From: Planotetraspora silvatica
Lineage (GTDB): Bacteria > Actinomycetota > Actinomycetes > Streptosporangiales > Streptosporangiaceae
Assembly: GCF_016863315.1 (NCBI RefSeq)
Contig: NZ_BOOQ01000012.1
Span: 1 to 64,000, forward strand
Direction: 5' to 3'
DNA: 64,000 bases
The notes under the pieces are model-generated. The model saw only the letters and a list, made by a program, of their open reading frames with translations. It was not told where the DNA came from and did not search any database. The position numbers and the translations under genes are program-made. Shown here one piece after another: positions 1 through 7,936 of the stretch (positions are counted from its first letter, which is position 1; each line of letters begins with the position of its first letter).

Positions 1-765
1 AGGCTCATCAGACGGGGACGTCGGAGTCGCCGGAGGAGTCCCGGGCGCGGTGGGGGTGGTGCTGGGTGCGGGGGACGGGGCGCCGCTCGGAGACGTCCAC
101 GAATTCCAGGGGTCCCAGCGGAAGATCACATCGACCCAGTAGTTGTAGCGTCTGGCGTCCCCTTGCGAAGGGAAGCCTCGATCGCCGTACCCGATGACGC
201 CTCCGCGAGAGGTCGTCCTGAGTGGCCCGGCGCTGATCGCCCTGAAGCCGGCCGTGCGGACGTAGGTGCCGTTCTCGCTGTGGTAGGAGACGGTGTAGTC
301 GTGCCCGCCCCAGACGAACACGGGCTTCGCGAAAGAGACCTCCTGCCAGCCGGAACGGCTCTCGCCGGAGAACTCGGCCGACGCCAGCAGACGACCCCGG
401 GCGTCCCAGAGGCTTGCGACGTGCCGGCCCTGCTCTCTCGCCGGCTTGTAAAACCGGACCCCGGCCACCCAGCCGTTGCGGGCCGGAGTGAAGCGCATGC
501 CCAACTCGACGGGGCCGTGGTCGGAATGCGAACGTACAGGGACCTTGGACGTCTTCGACCAGAAGCTGACTTGCTGGAACTTCGGGAGGGAGGCGGGCCG
601 CGCCGTTCCGGTTCCGGATGCCGCGGTGGGATCGTCGTGAGATCCGATCGCCATGGCGGGCGCGACCACCAGCAGGAGGCTCGAGATCGCCACGGGCACG
701 AGCGCCGGTCTCAATCGCCGGTTGCCGCTCCTGACGCCGCCGTCGCGGGAATGCATGCCGGCCAT
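1..765 (-). CDS. Secreted/anchored DUF4082 domain protein, 3' end beyond window
   Basis: I translated this reading frame by hand: it is open for 255 codons from ATG at 765 to the first base of the window, so the C-terminus is missing. A GGAGG ribosome-binding site lies four bases before the ATG. The N-terminus has a basic stretch and a hydrophobic segment (about residues 20-40) that looks like a signal peptide. Residues about 60-165 carry the DUF4082 pattern (LGMRFTPARNGWVAGVRFYK, then LWDARGRLLASAEFSGES, then GWQEVSFAKPV and YTVSYHSENGTYV), a beta-sandwich domain seen in actinobacterial cell-surface and carbohydrate-associated proteins. The visible end is a Pro/Ser/Thr-rich linker, so a further domain probably follows. 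Function unknown; the neighbours suggest extracellular glycan. Confidence 0.8.
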   Translation of the reverse strand, partial: MAGMHSRDGGVRSGNRRLRPALVPVAISSLLLVVAPAMAIGSHDDPTAASGTGTARPASLPKFQQVSFWSKTSKVPVRSHSDHGPVELGMRFTPARNGWVAGVRFYKPAREQGRHVASLWDARGRLLASAEFSGESRSGWQEVSFAKPVFVWGGHDYTVSYHSENGTYVRTAGFRAISAGPLRTTSRGGVIGYGDRGFPSQGDARRYNYWVDVIFRWDPWNSWTSPSGAPSPAPSTTPTAPGTPPATPTSPSDEP

Positions 766-1091
766 GAAACTACCTCCATGCTGATACAGCCATTTAGTCC
801 CTTTGTCGCAATTATCACGGCCTAAATAAGGATTCACACTGGCGTGGCGGGTATTTTCGTTAAATGCCGATAAGGGATCGCGGAAAATTAACGCGCAGCT
901 TCTGGGCCATCTACCGGTTGTTGTGATAAGGGCACATCGGTCGGCTCCGAGGTAGCCGTCACCTATTAGGCTCTTTCCGCCTCACGGACCTGACGGTGCC
1001 CATGAGCCTCAGCGAGCGCCGTCACGCAGTGATCGAGCGCACGTCGGAGATCACCGAGTGGCAGGCACTGAATCGACCGCGCCGGAGGACG
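766..1091. other. Intergenic region, AT-richer, no gene seen
   Basis: The stretch between the two leftmost genes is clearly lower in GC around 780-900 than the genes beside it, as expected for the promoter and leader of the DUF4082 gene. I see no convincing coding frame, strong hairpin or repeat. A forward frame that opens near 996 is antisense to the beta-helix gene and has no coding character. Confidence 0.5.
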
Positions 1092-1961
1092 TCACTGGCC
1101 CTTCGGAAGGGAGATCGGCTCCCCGTTGTCGGCGAAGGTGTTTCCCCGCCATTCCTTGGTGTCGGCTCGGCCGTCCACCGGGCCGTACAGGTAGGAGTCG
1201 CGCAGGAACTTGTTGTCGGTGAAGTGGGTGTCCCCGGGGACGTCGAAGTAGACGGTGTAGCCGCCGCCCCCGAGCACGTTGCCGTCCACCACGATCCGGC
1301 CCGCGGTCCCCCGGTCGACGCTGTCGGCGAAGATCAGCGCGGAGTTCACGGCCGTGTCGTCGTCACCCTTCCCGTTCCGGGAGCCGCCTCCCAGGCCGGG
1401 GTTGACGAGGTTGTTCTTGATGGTGACGCCGGAGACTCTCTCGAAGATCTGCAGCCCGTCCGAGTGGGCGCCGGCGACCGGAGCGAAGTCGCGGATGCGG
1501 GAGTCGGCGACGGTGACGTTGTTGCCGACCTTGATGCCGTCATGGGTCATGCCGTAGATGTCGGCGTGGGTGACGGTGACGTTGTGGTAGCTGATCCCGG
1601 CGTCCTTGTAGTCGCCGCGGATGGTCACGTGGTCCACGGTGGCCGACCCGTCGCCCGCCGTCTGGATGGCGTACCACTGGCTGCCGTCGCCGTTGAAGCG
1701 GCAGTTGCGGATGACGACGTCGTGCACGCCGTCGCCGATGAACACCTGGCCGGTGATGTCCAGGTTTTCGATGACCTGACCGGACTTGGCCTTGAGGGAC
1801 TCGGACGGCTTCAACGCGATGTTCGGAGGGACGCCGTATTTCACGGTCACCGGAGGAGTCGGAGACGCGGAGGGAGTCGGCTTGGGGTCCGCCGAGCCCG
1901 GCGTGCACGCGGTGAGCAGCAAGACGGCGATCGAAGAGACGACGACAGCCAACCGCATCAT
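1092..1961 (-). CDS. Parallel beta-helix lipoprotein
   Basis: The protein (about 289 residues from the double ATG at 1961) begins with a short hydrophobic signal ending in LLTAC, a lipobox, so it should be lipid-anchored outside the membrane. A Pro/Ser/Thr linker follows. The rest is a ladder of short strands (VIENLDITGQVFIGDGV, VIRNCRFNGDG, ATVDHVTIRGDYKD, VTVTHADIYG, GVTIKNNLVNP) typical of right-handed parallel beta-helix (NosD/pectate-lyase-like) proteins that bind or cleave polysaccharide. No catalytic residues can be assigned. An in-frame upstream start at 1994 is possible but would put a Cys/Gly-rich stretch before the signal. It lies 45 bases downstream of the acyltransferase, same strand. 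Confidence 0.75.
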   Translation of the reverse strand: MMRLAVVVSSIAVLLLTACTPGSADPKPTPSASPTPPVTVKYGVPPNIALKPSESLKAKSGQVIENLDITGQVFIGDGVHDVVIRNCRFNGDGSQWYAIQTAGDGSATVDHVTIRGDYKDAGISYHNVTVTHADIYGMTHDGIKVGNNVTVADSRIRDFAPVAGAHSDGLQIFERVSGVTIKNNLVNPGLGGGSRNGKGDDDTAVNSALIFADSVDRGTAGRIVVDGNVLGGGGYTVYFDVPGDTHFTDNKFLRDSYLYGPVDGRADTKEWRGNTFADNGEPISLPKGQ

Positions 1962-2006
1962 CGAGCAACCACCAGATCCCGGGCAAATGGACACCGGATC
2001 ACGCTA

Positions 2007-3083
2007 CTACTTCTCCCCTCCGGAAAGCCGTCCCCGGAGTATCCTGGCGCGCCGCACGCCGGACCGCAGCGCGTCGCTCTTGCGTAAGGTGTCCTTGATC
2101 CTGCCGGCCGGCACGCTCTTGGCCCAGTGCAGGGTGGCGCCCACGGACGGCCGGCTGACCCTTCCCTCGGCCACCTGCGTCTCGGTGTTCGCCAGGAAGT
2201 CCTTGTAGGTCGCCTGGCTCTTGCCCAGGTGGATGTGGCGGACTCCCCGCTCCGCCGCCTCCCTGGCCATGCCCAGGTGCTGGACGAGGCCGGGCGAATA
2301 CCGGCCGAACTCCTTGTCGTAGGCGGGGAACCACTGGCAGAGCACCGTTTCCGACACCAGCCCGAAGTGGCCGGCGATCGGCTGATCTCCGGCGTAGAGC
2401 ATGCTCAGCGCACCGCGGACGCCTTCGCCGGGCTCCTGGTGCAGCCGCTCCACCAACTCCGTGAATCGGGGGTCGGCGAACAGGTCCCGCTGGCCGGTCT
2501 CGCGGTACTGCGCGGACTTCCAGCTCAGCAGCGCCCGCAGGTCACCCGGGTCCCGCGAGTCGAAGACATGCCTGATCTGCCCGACGTCACGGCCGAGCTT
2601 GCGCTCCCGGTAGGCGACCGTCTTGTAGGTGCTGGTGGACCGGGAGCGGATGAGGGCCACGTAGTCGTCGAACCCGCCGCCGAGATCGATGATGGGCGAC
2701 CGCTGACGTTCGGTGTGGAACTCCGTGAACTGCCCCGCGAGCAGATGGTCGAACTCCCATACCGCCAGACCGCACGCCCGCAGGAGTTCTCCGGCGTCCA
2801 CGCGCAGATCGGCGGCGCCCACTAGGCCCTGAGCGTCGTTGAACCCCGCCCCGACCGGTAGCCCGACGCCCAGCGCCTGCCGCTGGAACGGGAAGACGCC
2901 GACCACGCCCGTCGCCGACGAGATCACCGCGACATGGACGTTGTCTCGGTAACGGTCGACCGCGAGGGCGAAGTCGGGAGACAGGAACGGGTTGTCCAGT
3001 AGCAGGTCGGCACGTTGCAACGCACGCCACGCGGCGATCTCGGCGTCTCCGAGCTCGCCGGGGCGTACGACGGTGATGTTCAT
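2007..3083 (-). CDS. GNAT/FemAB-like (BioF2-type) acyltransferase
   Basis: A 358-residue protein with the layout of BioF2-like/CelD acyltransferases: an N-terminal half beginning WRALQRADLLLDNPFLSPDF and a C-terminal GNAT-like half with SKQATYKDFL-like elements (HLGKSQATYKDFLANTETQVAEG) and IAGHFGLVSE. Proteins of this group add acyl or aminoacyl groups to cell-surface sugars or peptides; they are common in exopolysaccharide clusters. Its ATG overlaps the stop of the upstream gene by four bases (ATGA), so translation of the two is probably coupled. The substrate cannot be read from the sequence. Confidence 0.75.
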   Translation of the reverse strand: MNITVVRPGELGDAEIAAWRALQRADLLLDNPFLSPDFALAVDRYRDNVHVAVISSATGVVGVFPFQRQALGVGLPVGAGFNDAQGLVGAADLRVDAGELLRACGLAVWEFDHLLAGQFTEFHTERQRSPIIDLGGGFDDYVALIRSRSTSTYKTVAYRERKLGRDVGQIRHVFDSRDPGDLRALLSWKSAQYRETGQRDLFADPRFTELVERLHQEPGEGVRGALSMLYAGDQPIAGHFGLVSETVLCQWFPAYDKEFGRYSPGLVQHLGMAREAAERGVRHIHLGKSQATYKDFLANTETQVAEGRVSRPSVGATLHWAKSVPAGRIKDTLRKSDALRSGVRRARILRGRLSGGEK

Positions 3084-4084
3084 TCGGCCGGGCCGGCCAC
3101 GGGCCGCAGCCAGGTCTCACGCCAGTAGGGATAGATCGCCCTCGGGCAGAAACGATGGTAGATGGCCGTGCAGGTCACGTTCTCCAGGACGTAGCAGTCG
3201 CGCAGGCGGATCATCCGCCCCGACTGTTCGTCGATGATCTGCTCGACCCGATGGGAGATCCTCGCCCGTGTGCCGCAGTAGGGCAGCATCTCGACGTCGA
3301 ACGACATCCCCCGGTTCTTGTTGTTCGGGTGGAGCGTCCGCAGGATCTCCTCCTTGCTCTTCACTTCGACGAGATCGCCCGGTTGCAGCCCCTTCGGCGG
3401 GGTCGGGGCGGGCTCGGGTCCGACACCCCGCAGGAACGGGTAGGTCTGACCCCCCCTGATCCGCAGCCACGCGGGGAACTTCATGCTCTGGAACTGATAC
3501 CTGTTGAAGGCCCCGATGAGCACTCCGCGAAGGACCACGCCGAGCTTCTCGTTCCCCGAGCGCACGTCCGCGACGTACTGGCTGGGGGCGTACGAGCTGA
3601 GCGGCTTGGACGCGGAGAGCAGTTCGGTGGCCTGGCAGCGGTAGAGCGGGTTGCCCTCCTCGTCCGTGCCCGCCTGGGCGTCGGCTTCCAGCGTTTCGAC
3701 CGAGGCGGCGGATCCGGCGGGACCCGCGCCGTCGGAGTGCTCGGCGAGTGGGGTGCCGTCCGCCTGCTCCAGCCAATCGGTGCGGAAGAACAGCATGCAG
3801 CGCGCCTGGCAGCCGCCGTGTGCGCTGCCGTCGCAACGGGCCCCGACCAGGTGGACGGTGTTGTCCATCTTCCTGAGATGGGCGCTGGGGGTGACCGTGT
3901 CGCAGGTCTTGTCGGCGCGTTTGAAGACGCGCATCTCCTGACCGGCGAACGCGAGCATCTCCGGCATGAACGGAAGACCGTCGATCCTGCCGTCGGCGTC
4001 GAGCGACGCGAGGATCTCCTCCTTCCCCCGGACTCGCACCACATCACCGGCTCGCAGGCCGAAGTCGGCCTTGCTCGTAGCCAC
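3080..4084 (-). CDS. Conserved Cys-rich protein with two related repeats, function unknown
   Basis: A 334-residue protein built from two similar halves. Half one starts GDVVRVRGKEEILASLDADGR and continues FMPEMLAFAGQEMRVFKRADKTCD; half two starts GDLVEVKSKEEILRTLHPNNK and continues FDVEMLPYCGTRARISHRV. Cysteines cluster in each half (RCDGSAHGGCQARCMLFF and DCYVLENVTC ... HRFCPRAIYPYWRETWL), which suggests metal or disulfide sites. I recognise the pattern from hypothetical proteins next to glycosyltransferases but know of no assigned function. The gene ends in an ATGA overlap with the acyltransferase and follows the glycosyltransferase at 38 bases, so it very likely works in the same glycan pathway. 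Confidence 0.7.
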   Translation of the reverse strand: MATSKADFGLRAGDVVRVRGKEEILASLDADGRIDGLPFMPEMLAFAGQEMRVFKRADKTCDTVTPSAHLRKMDNTVHLVGARCDGSAHGGCQARCMLFFRTDWLEQADGTPLAEHSDGAGPAGSAASVETLEADAQAGTDEEGNPLYRCQATELLSASKPLSSYAPSQYVADVRSGNEKLGVVLRGVLIGAFNRYQFQSMKFPAWLRIRGGQTYPFLRGVGPEPAPTPPKGLQPGDLVEVKSKEEILRTLHPNNKNRGMSFDVEMLPYCGTRARISHRVEQIIDEQSGRMIRLRDCYVLENVTCTAIYHRFCPRAIYPYWRETWLRPVAGPAE

Positions 4085-4122
4085 AATTAACCTTTCGTCG
4101 TTCAGCGGTAGTGGGGCGAGCG

Positions 4123-5067
4123 TCAGCCCGGGAGGGCGCGTAATCGTCGGGACGGGCGCAGCAGCGCCACGAGCGACGCACGGGCCGTGGGGCGGCCGGC
4201 GGCGGCGCGAACGGCCTCACCGACGACGACGGCGAGGAAGTAGATCGCACCGACGAAGGGCCCCTTGCGGCGCCGGTACAGCCGCACGCGATTCACCGTG
4301 ACCAGTGCCGCGAGCATCGGGCTGGTCCGCGACTCGCCTCCGATGTGCTCGACCAGCGCGGTCGGTTCGTACCACAGCGTCCAGCCCAGGTCGCCGGCTC
4401 GCAGCGCGTAGTCGGTCTCCTCGCTGTAGAGCAGGTAGGACTCGTCCCAGGGGCCGATCTCCCGCATCGCGGCGGCGGAGATGAGCATGGCGGCCCCGGT
4501 CGCCCAAGCCGCGGCCTGTGCGTGCTCGTACTGGCGGGGACTCCTGATCATCTCGCCGAGCGTTCCGATCCGGCCTGCGAGGTTGCCCCCGATGGCCGAC
4601 TGGACCACGGCGCGGAACACGGTGGGCATCCTGCGCAGCGAGGGCTGGAGGCTGCCGTCCGGATTGATCAGGCGTGGTACGGCGATGCCCCGCCCCGGCT
4701 CCCGCAGCGCGCGCGCGAGCACGGAGAGCGCACCCGGGCGCAGTCTGCAGTCCGGATTGAGCACGAGGACCGCGTCGAAACCGTCGGGGTCCAGAGCGTC
4801 TGTACCCGCGTTGATGGCCGCGGCGTATCCGGCGTTCCTGCCGACCTGGACGGTCGTGACAGGGATATGAGCGGTTCCCTTGGCGATCGCCAGGGAATCG
4901 TCCTTTGAAGCGTTGTCGGCCACGACGACGTCGGTGAGCCGGACGTCTTGGTCGCCGTCCGTGAGCGAGCGCAGGCAGTCCTCGAGGACGTCCGCGCTGT
5001 TGTATGTCACGACCACGACAGCGACCCGTAAGGCAGCAAAATTCACATGGGGGTCATCGTGCGCCAT
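4123..5067 (-). CDS. Glycosyltransferase family 2
   Basis: This 314-residue protein shows the GT-A fold signature of family 2: VAVVVVTYNSADVLEDCLRSL at the nucleotide-binding start, VVVADNASKDDS, NAGYAAAINAGTDAL, and VLVLNPDCRL in place of the metal-binding DXD region, then WATGAAMLISAAAMREIGPWDESYLLYSEETDYALRA. This pattern is closest to rhamnosyl/N-acetylglucosaminyl transferases that use dTDP- or UDP-sugars on the cytoplasmic side. A weakly hydrophobic segment near residues 270-290 may attach it to the membrane. It lies between the deacetylase and the two-repeat protein on the same strand. Confidence 0.88.
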   Translation of the reverse strand: MAHDDPHVNFAALRVAVVVVTYNSADVLEDCLRSLTDGDQDVRLTDVVVADNASKDDSLAIAKGTAHIPVTTVQVGRNAGYAAAINAGTDALDPDGFDAVLVLNPDCRLRPGALSVLARALREPGRGIAVPRLINPDGSLQPSLRRMPTVFRAVVQSAIGGNLAGRIGTLGEMIRSPRQYEHAQAAAWATGAAMLISAAAMREIGPWDESYLLYSEETDYALRAGDLGWTLWYEPTALVEHIGGESRTSPMLAALVTVNRVRLYRRRKGPFVGAIYFLAVVVGEAVRAAAGRPTARASLVALLRPSRRLRALPG

Positions 5068-5106
5068 TGGCGTGTTGTTACCTTTCCCCGAGCATAAGGT
5101 AGCGGG

Positions 5107-5772
5107 TCAGCCGCGAAGGCGTTTGACCGTTCGTGCAGCGAGTGAGCGGGCGCGCCGAACGGCAGGCGGGCTGCGGTCCAGCACATTGGTGATCCAGATG
5201 GCGTCGAGGTCGCGGCTGAGGCTGTTGCGCGCCTGAAGCCAGGCATGCCTCCTGGCCCGGCCGCGGTCACTGGTGAACGCGCGGGTCACGCCCGCCCTGC
5301 GGAGGCGGCGCAGCACGTGCCTGTCGTAGGACCCGAAGGGAATGGCCACTCGCGTCACCTCGTTGCCGGTCACCTCCGTCAGAACACGGTGAGCGTCGAT
5401 GAGTTCCTCGACCGCCTGTTTCTCGTCGATCCGGCGCCAGTCGCGATGCGCCCAACCATGGGAACCGACAGCCATGCCGGCCTGCACCAGTTCCCGCACG
5501 CTGTTGGCGCAGAGCCTGCCCGGCTCGCCGAGCCGTCCGGCCAACACGAAGAACTCCGCCTTCAGGCCACGCTTGAGCAGCCGAGGAAGAGCGATCTCGA
5601 CATCCGATAGGTTTCCGTCGTCAAAAGTGATCACAACGTCGGGACGTCCTGTCGCCGCATCGAGCACCTGCTCGAATTGGTCGACCTCCACCCAGGTGGC
5701 GTCCTCGCCGGTATCCAGCTCACGGTGCGTCGGGCCGATGCCGTGCACGGTGAGATTGACGACCGAATCCAT
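5107..5772 (-). CDS. Polysaccharide deacetylase (NodB/CE4-like)
   Basis: The start at 5772 shares one base with the upstream stop codon (TGATG), which favours it over a longer frame. The 221-residue product has the NodB-type order: VVITFDDGNLSDVEIALP (motif 1, metal-binding Asp pair), AEFFVLAGRLGEPG, MAVGSHGWAHRDWRRID (motif 2, SHGxxH) and VAIPFGSYDRHVLRRLRRAG (motif 3). Enzymes of this fold remove N-acetyl groups from amino sugars in envelope polysaccharides with a divalent metal. There is no signal peptide, so it may act on a cytoplasmic lipid-linked intermediate. Confidence 0.85.
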   Translation of the reverse strand: MDSVVNLTVHGIGPTHRELDTGEDATWVEVDQFEQVLDAATGRPDVVITFDDGNLSDVEIALPRLLKRGLKAEFFVLAGRLGEPGRLCANSVRELVQAGMAVGSHGWAHRDWRRIDEKQAVEELIDAHRVLTEVTGNEVTRVAIPFGSYDRHVLRRLRRAGVTRAFTSDRGRARRHAWLQARNSLSRDLDAIWITNVLDRSPPAVRRARSLAARTVKRLRG

Positions 5773-6668
5773 CAGCCCTTGCCCTCGTAGGACAGCGCCA
5801 CGTCCTCGGGCATTCGGTCCAGGTCCCGGACACGGATGAAGTCGCGAAGCGTCGTGCCCGTGCACGCGCAGTCGAAGTTGGGAGCCTCACGCCGGTTGAC
5901 GACGTCGTCCACGTGCACCGTGCGGAAGTCGATGCTGTAGCGCGTCTTGCCGGAGTTGTTGGGGACCGAGGAGTGCAACTGGTTGCCAGAGAAGATCATG
6001 ACACCGCCGGGCTCCGGAACGAGGGTCACCCGCGGTTCCAACTCGACCGGCTCTTCGGCCTTGGGCTGCTCCCTGGTGTCGGTGCCGATGTGCTGGGCGG
6101 CGTTGAACCGGCTGGTGCGGTTCCACTCGTAGTAGTCGTAGCGACCGGAGCTGTTCTTCACCGGTCCCCAGCCCTGCGGGTGGAACGTCATCACGTTCTC
6201 CGGAACCACTTCGAAGACCGGGATCCACCAGTTCACCTGGGACAACGGGGCGGAGTACCACGTGTCGCGGTGCGGGTGGAAGGCATAGGCGATGCCGGTG
6301 GTGAGGTAGTCGTTCGACGTGGACGAGCGCAGCCGGGGGACGTCGAAGTAGGTCTTGTCCACGTCGCAGTCGAAGGAGGCGAGCAGCGCCTGGAGCAGTT
6401 CCTTCGACTGGGGGTGGTGGATGAACTTCGGCTTGAGCTCCGACAGGATGCCCGCGAACTTCTCGACGGGCAGGTCGTGCTGCGCGGTCTCGGGATCGAG
6501 AGCGCCGAACGCCTCGGTGACCAGCGTCTGAGCGAACTCGATCAGCGCCACCGATTCCGGGCGGCTCGGGTAGATCAGTACCTGGCCCTCATACAGGCGG
6601 GTACGCCGCTCCTCGTCGCTGAATTGGGGGTTCGAATACGTGACAGTCACGACCAAATTATCGGGCAT
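5772..6668 (-). CDS. Fe(II)/2-oxoglutarate-type dioxygenase
   Basis: The protein of 298 residues has the facial triad arrangement of non-haem iron oxygenases: HPHRDTW (HxD-like, near residue 131), then a distal His in MIFSGNQLHSSVPN, followed by the Arg-containing strand TRYSIDFRTVH that usually holds 2-oxoglutarate. Many enzymes of this group hydroxylate small molecules or sugars. It is the first gene of the leftward glycan-type operon, with an AT-richer region upstream (6669-6820), and its stop overlaps the deacetylase start. Substrate unknown. Confidence 0.75.
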   Translation of the reverse strand: MPDNLVVTVTYSNPQFSDEERRTRLYEGQVLIYPSRPESVALIEFAQTLVTEAFGALDPETAQHDLPVEKFAGILSELKPKFIHHPQSKELLQALLASFDCDVDKTYFDVPRLRSSTSNDYLTTGIAYAFHPHRDTWYSAPLSQVNWWIPVFEVVPENVMTFHPQGWGPVKNSSGRYDYYEWNRTSRFNAAQHIGTDTREQPKAEEPVELEPRVTLVPEPGGVMIFSGNQLHSSVPNNSGKTRYSIDFRTVHVDDVVNRREAPNFDCACTGTTLRDFIRVRDLDRMPEDVALSYEGKG

Positions 6669-6824
6669 CCGGAGGCGCCTGTTACTTGAATCGCTCCAAA
6701 AAGCCCAGTGAACATCCCCTGAGAGTCGTCCTCAACGTCGGCGACGGGATGCCCGGGAGGACGCCGGACACGGCGACAGGCCGTACGACCTGCGATGGCG
6801 GAATCAGACCGGCCGCCCATACGT

Positions 6825-6861
6825 GAATGCCTCCGTCCCCTTGGCGGGGACGGAGGCATTC
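6825..6861 (-). terminator. Strong hairpin terminator downstream of korB
   Basis: A perfect inverted repeat, GAATGCCTCCGTCCCC and its complement GGGGACGGAGGCATTC, with a five-base loop, begins 10 bases past the korB stop. There is no clear T-run on the minus strand, as is usual in actinobacteria. It separates korAB from the glycan operon. Confidence 0.8.
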
Positions 6862-6871
6862 CGGGCTTTCT

Positions 6872-7936
6872 TCAGGCGATGCGCCAGGTGTCTCCGCCGT
6901 GGAGCAGTGCGTCGAGCCGTCCCTCGCCCTTCTCGGCGGTCGCGGCCTCCAACTGCTCGGCCATGAGCTGGTCGTAGGCCGGCCGGTCGATCGAACGGAA
7001 GATCCCGATCGGCACGTGCTCGAAGGCCGGGTCGTCCAGTCGCGACAGCGCGAACGCCAGCGACGGGTCGGGGCTGTGCATGTCGTGCACGAGGATCTCG
7101 CTGTCCGCGACCTCGGAGCGCCGCACGACCTCGACCCCTCCGTACGGCGAGAGCCGCACGGCCTTCTCGTTCTCGCCGGTGCCGAAGACGATCGGCCGGC
7201 CGTGCTCGAGCTTGACCGTGATGTCGTCGCGTACGGCGGGGTCCTTCAGCGCCTCGAAGGCGTTGTCGTTGAAGATGTTGCAGTTCTGGTAGATCTCGAC
7301 GAGCGAGGTCCCCCGGTGAGCGGCGGCCTCCCGCAGGACGCCCTGGAGGTGCTTGCGGTCGGAGTCGATGGTCCGGGCGACGAACCCGGCCTCCGCCCCG
7401 AGCGCGAGCGAGATCGGGTTGAACGGCTTGTCGAGCGAGCCCATCGGCGTCGACTTGGTGATCTTGCCGATCTCCGAGGTGGGGGAGTACTGCCCCTTGG
7501 TCAGGCCGTAGATCCTGTTGTTGAACAGCAGGATGTTGAGGTTGACGTTGCGGCGCAGCGCGTGGATCAGGTGGTTGCCGCCGATCGAGAGGCCGTCGCC
7601 GTCACCGGTGACGACCCACACCGACAGGTCGGGCCGGGAGGCCGCCAGCCCGGTCGCGATGGCCGGGGCACGGCCGTGGATCGAGTGGAAGCCGTAGGTG
7701 TTGAGGTAGTAGGGAAACCTCGACGAGCAGCCGATGCCCGAGACGAACACGGTGTTCTCGCGGCGCAGGCCCAGTTCGGGCAGGAAGCTCTGGACCGCGG
7801 CCAGGATGGCGTAGTCGCCACAGCCGGGGCACCAGCGGACCTCCTGGTCGGACTTGAAGTCCTTCATGGTCTGCGGGCCGTCGGCCCTGGGGACCAGGGC
7901 GAGGCCCTTGCCGTTGAGCGATTCCGAACTACTCAC
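6872..7936 (-). CDS. korB: 2-oxoacid:ferredoxin oxidoreductase, beta subunit
   Basis: The 354-residue beta subunit binds thiamine diphosphate. Visible signatures are RWCPGCGDYAILAAVQ near residue 35, FVSGIGCSSRFPYYLNTYG, HGRAPAIATGLAAS, and the ThDP/Mg motif TGDGDGLSIGGNH ... NILLFNNRIYGLTKGQYSPTS. With the alpha subunit it oxidises 2-oxoglutarate (or another 2-oxoacid) to the acyl-CoA and CO2 and passes two electrons to ferredoxin. Start is GTG, overlapping the korA stop by eight bases. No ferredoxin gene is adjacent; the complex I operon on the other side of the divergent region may be a route for its electrons (inference). Confidence 0.95.
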   Translation of the reverse strand: MSSSESLNGKGLALVPRADGPQTMKDFKSDQEVRWCPGCGDYAILAAVQSFLPELGLRRENTVFVSGIGCSSRFPYYLNTYGFHSIHGRAPAIATGLAASRPDLSVWVVTGDGDGLSIGGNHLIHALRRNVNLNILLFNNRIYGLTKGQYSPTSEIGKITKSTPMGSLDKPFNPISLALGAEAGFVARTIDSDRKHLQGVLREAAAHRGTSLVEIYQNCNIFNDNAFEALKDPAVRDDITVKLEHGRPIVFGTGENEKAVRLSPYGGVEVVRRSEVADSEILVHDMHSPDPSLAFALSRLDDPAFEHVPIGIFRSIDRPAYDQLMAEQLEAATAEKGEGRLDALLHGGDTWRIA

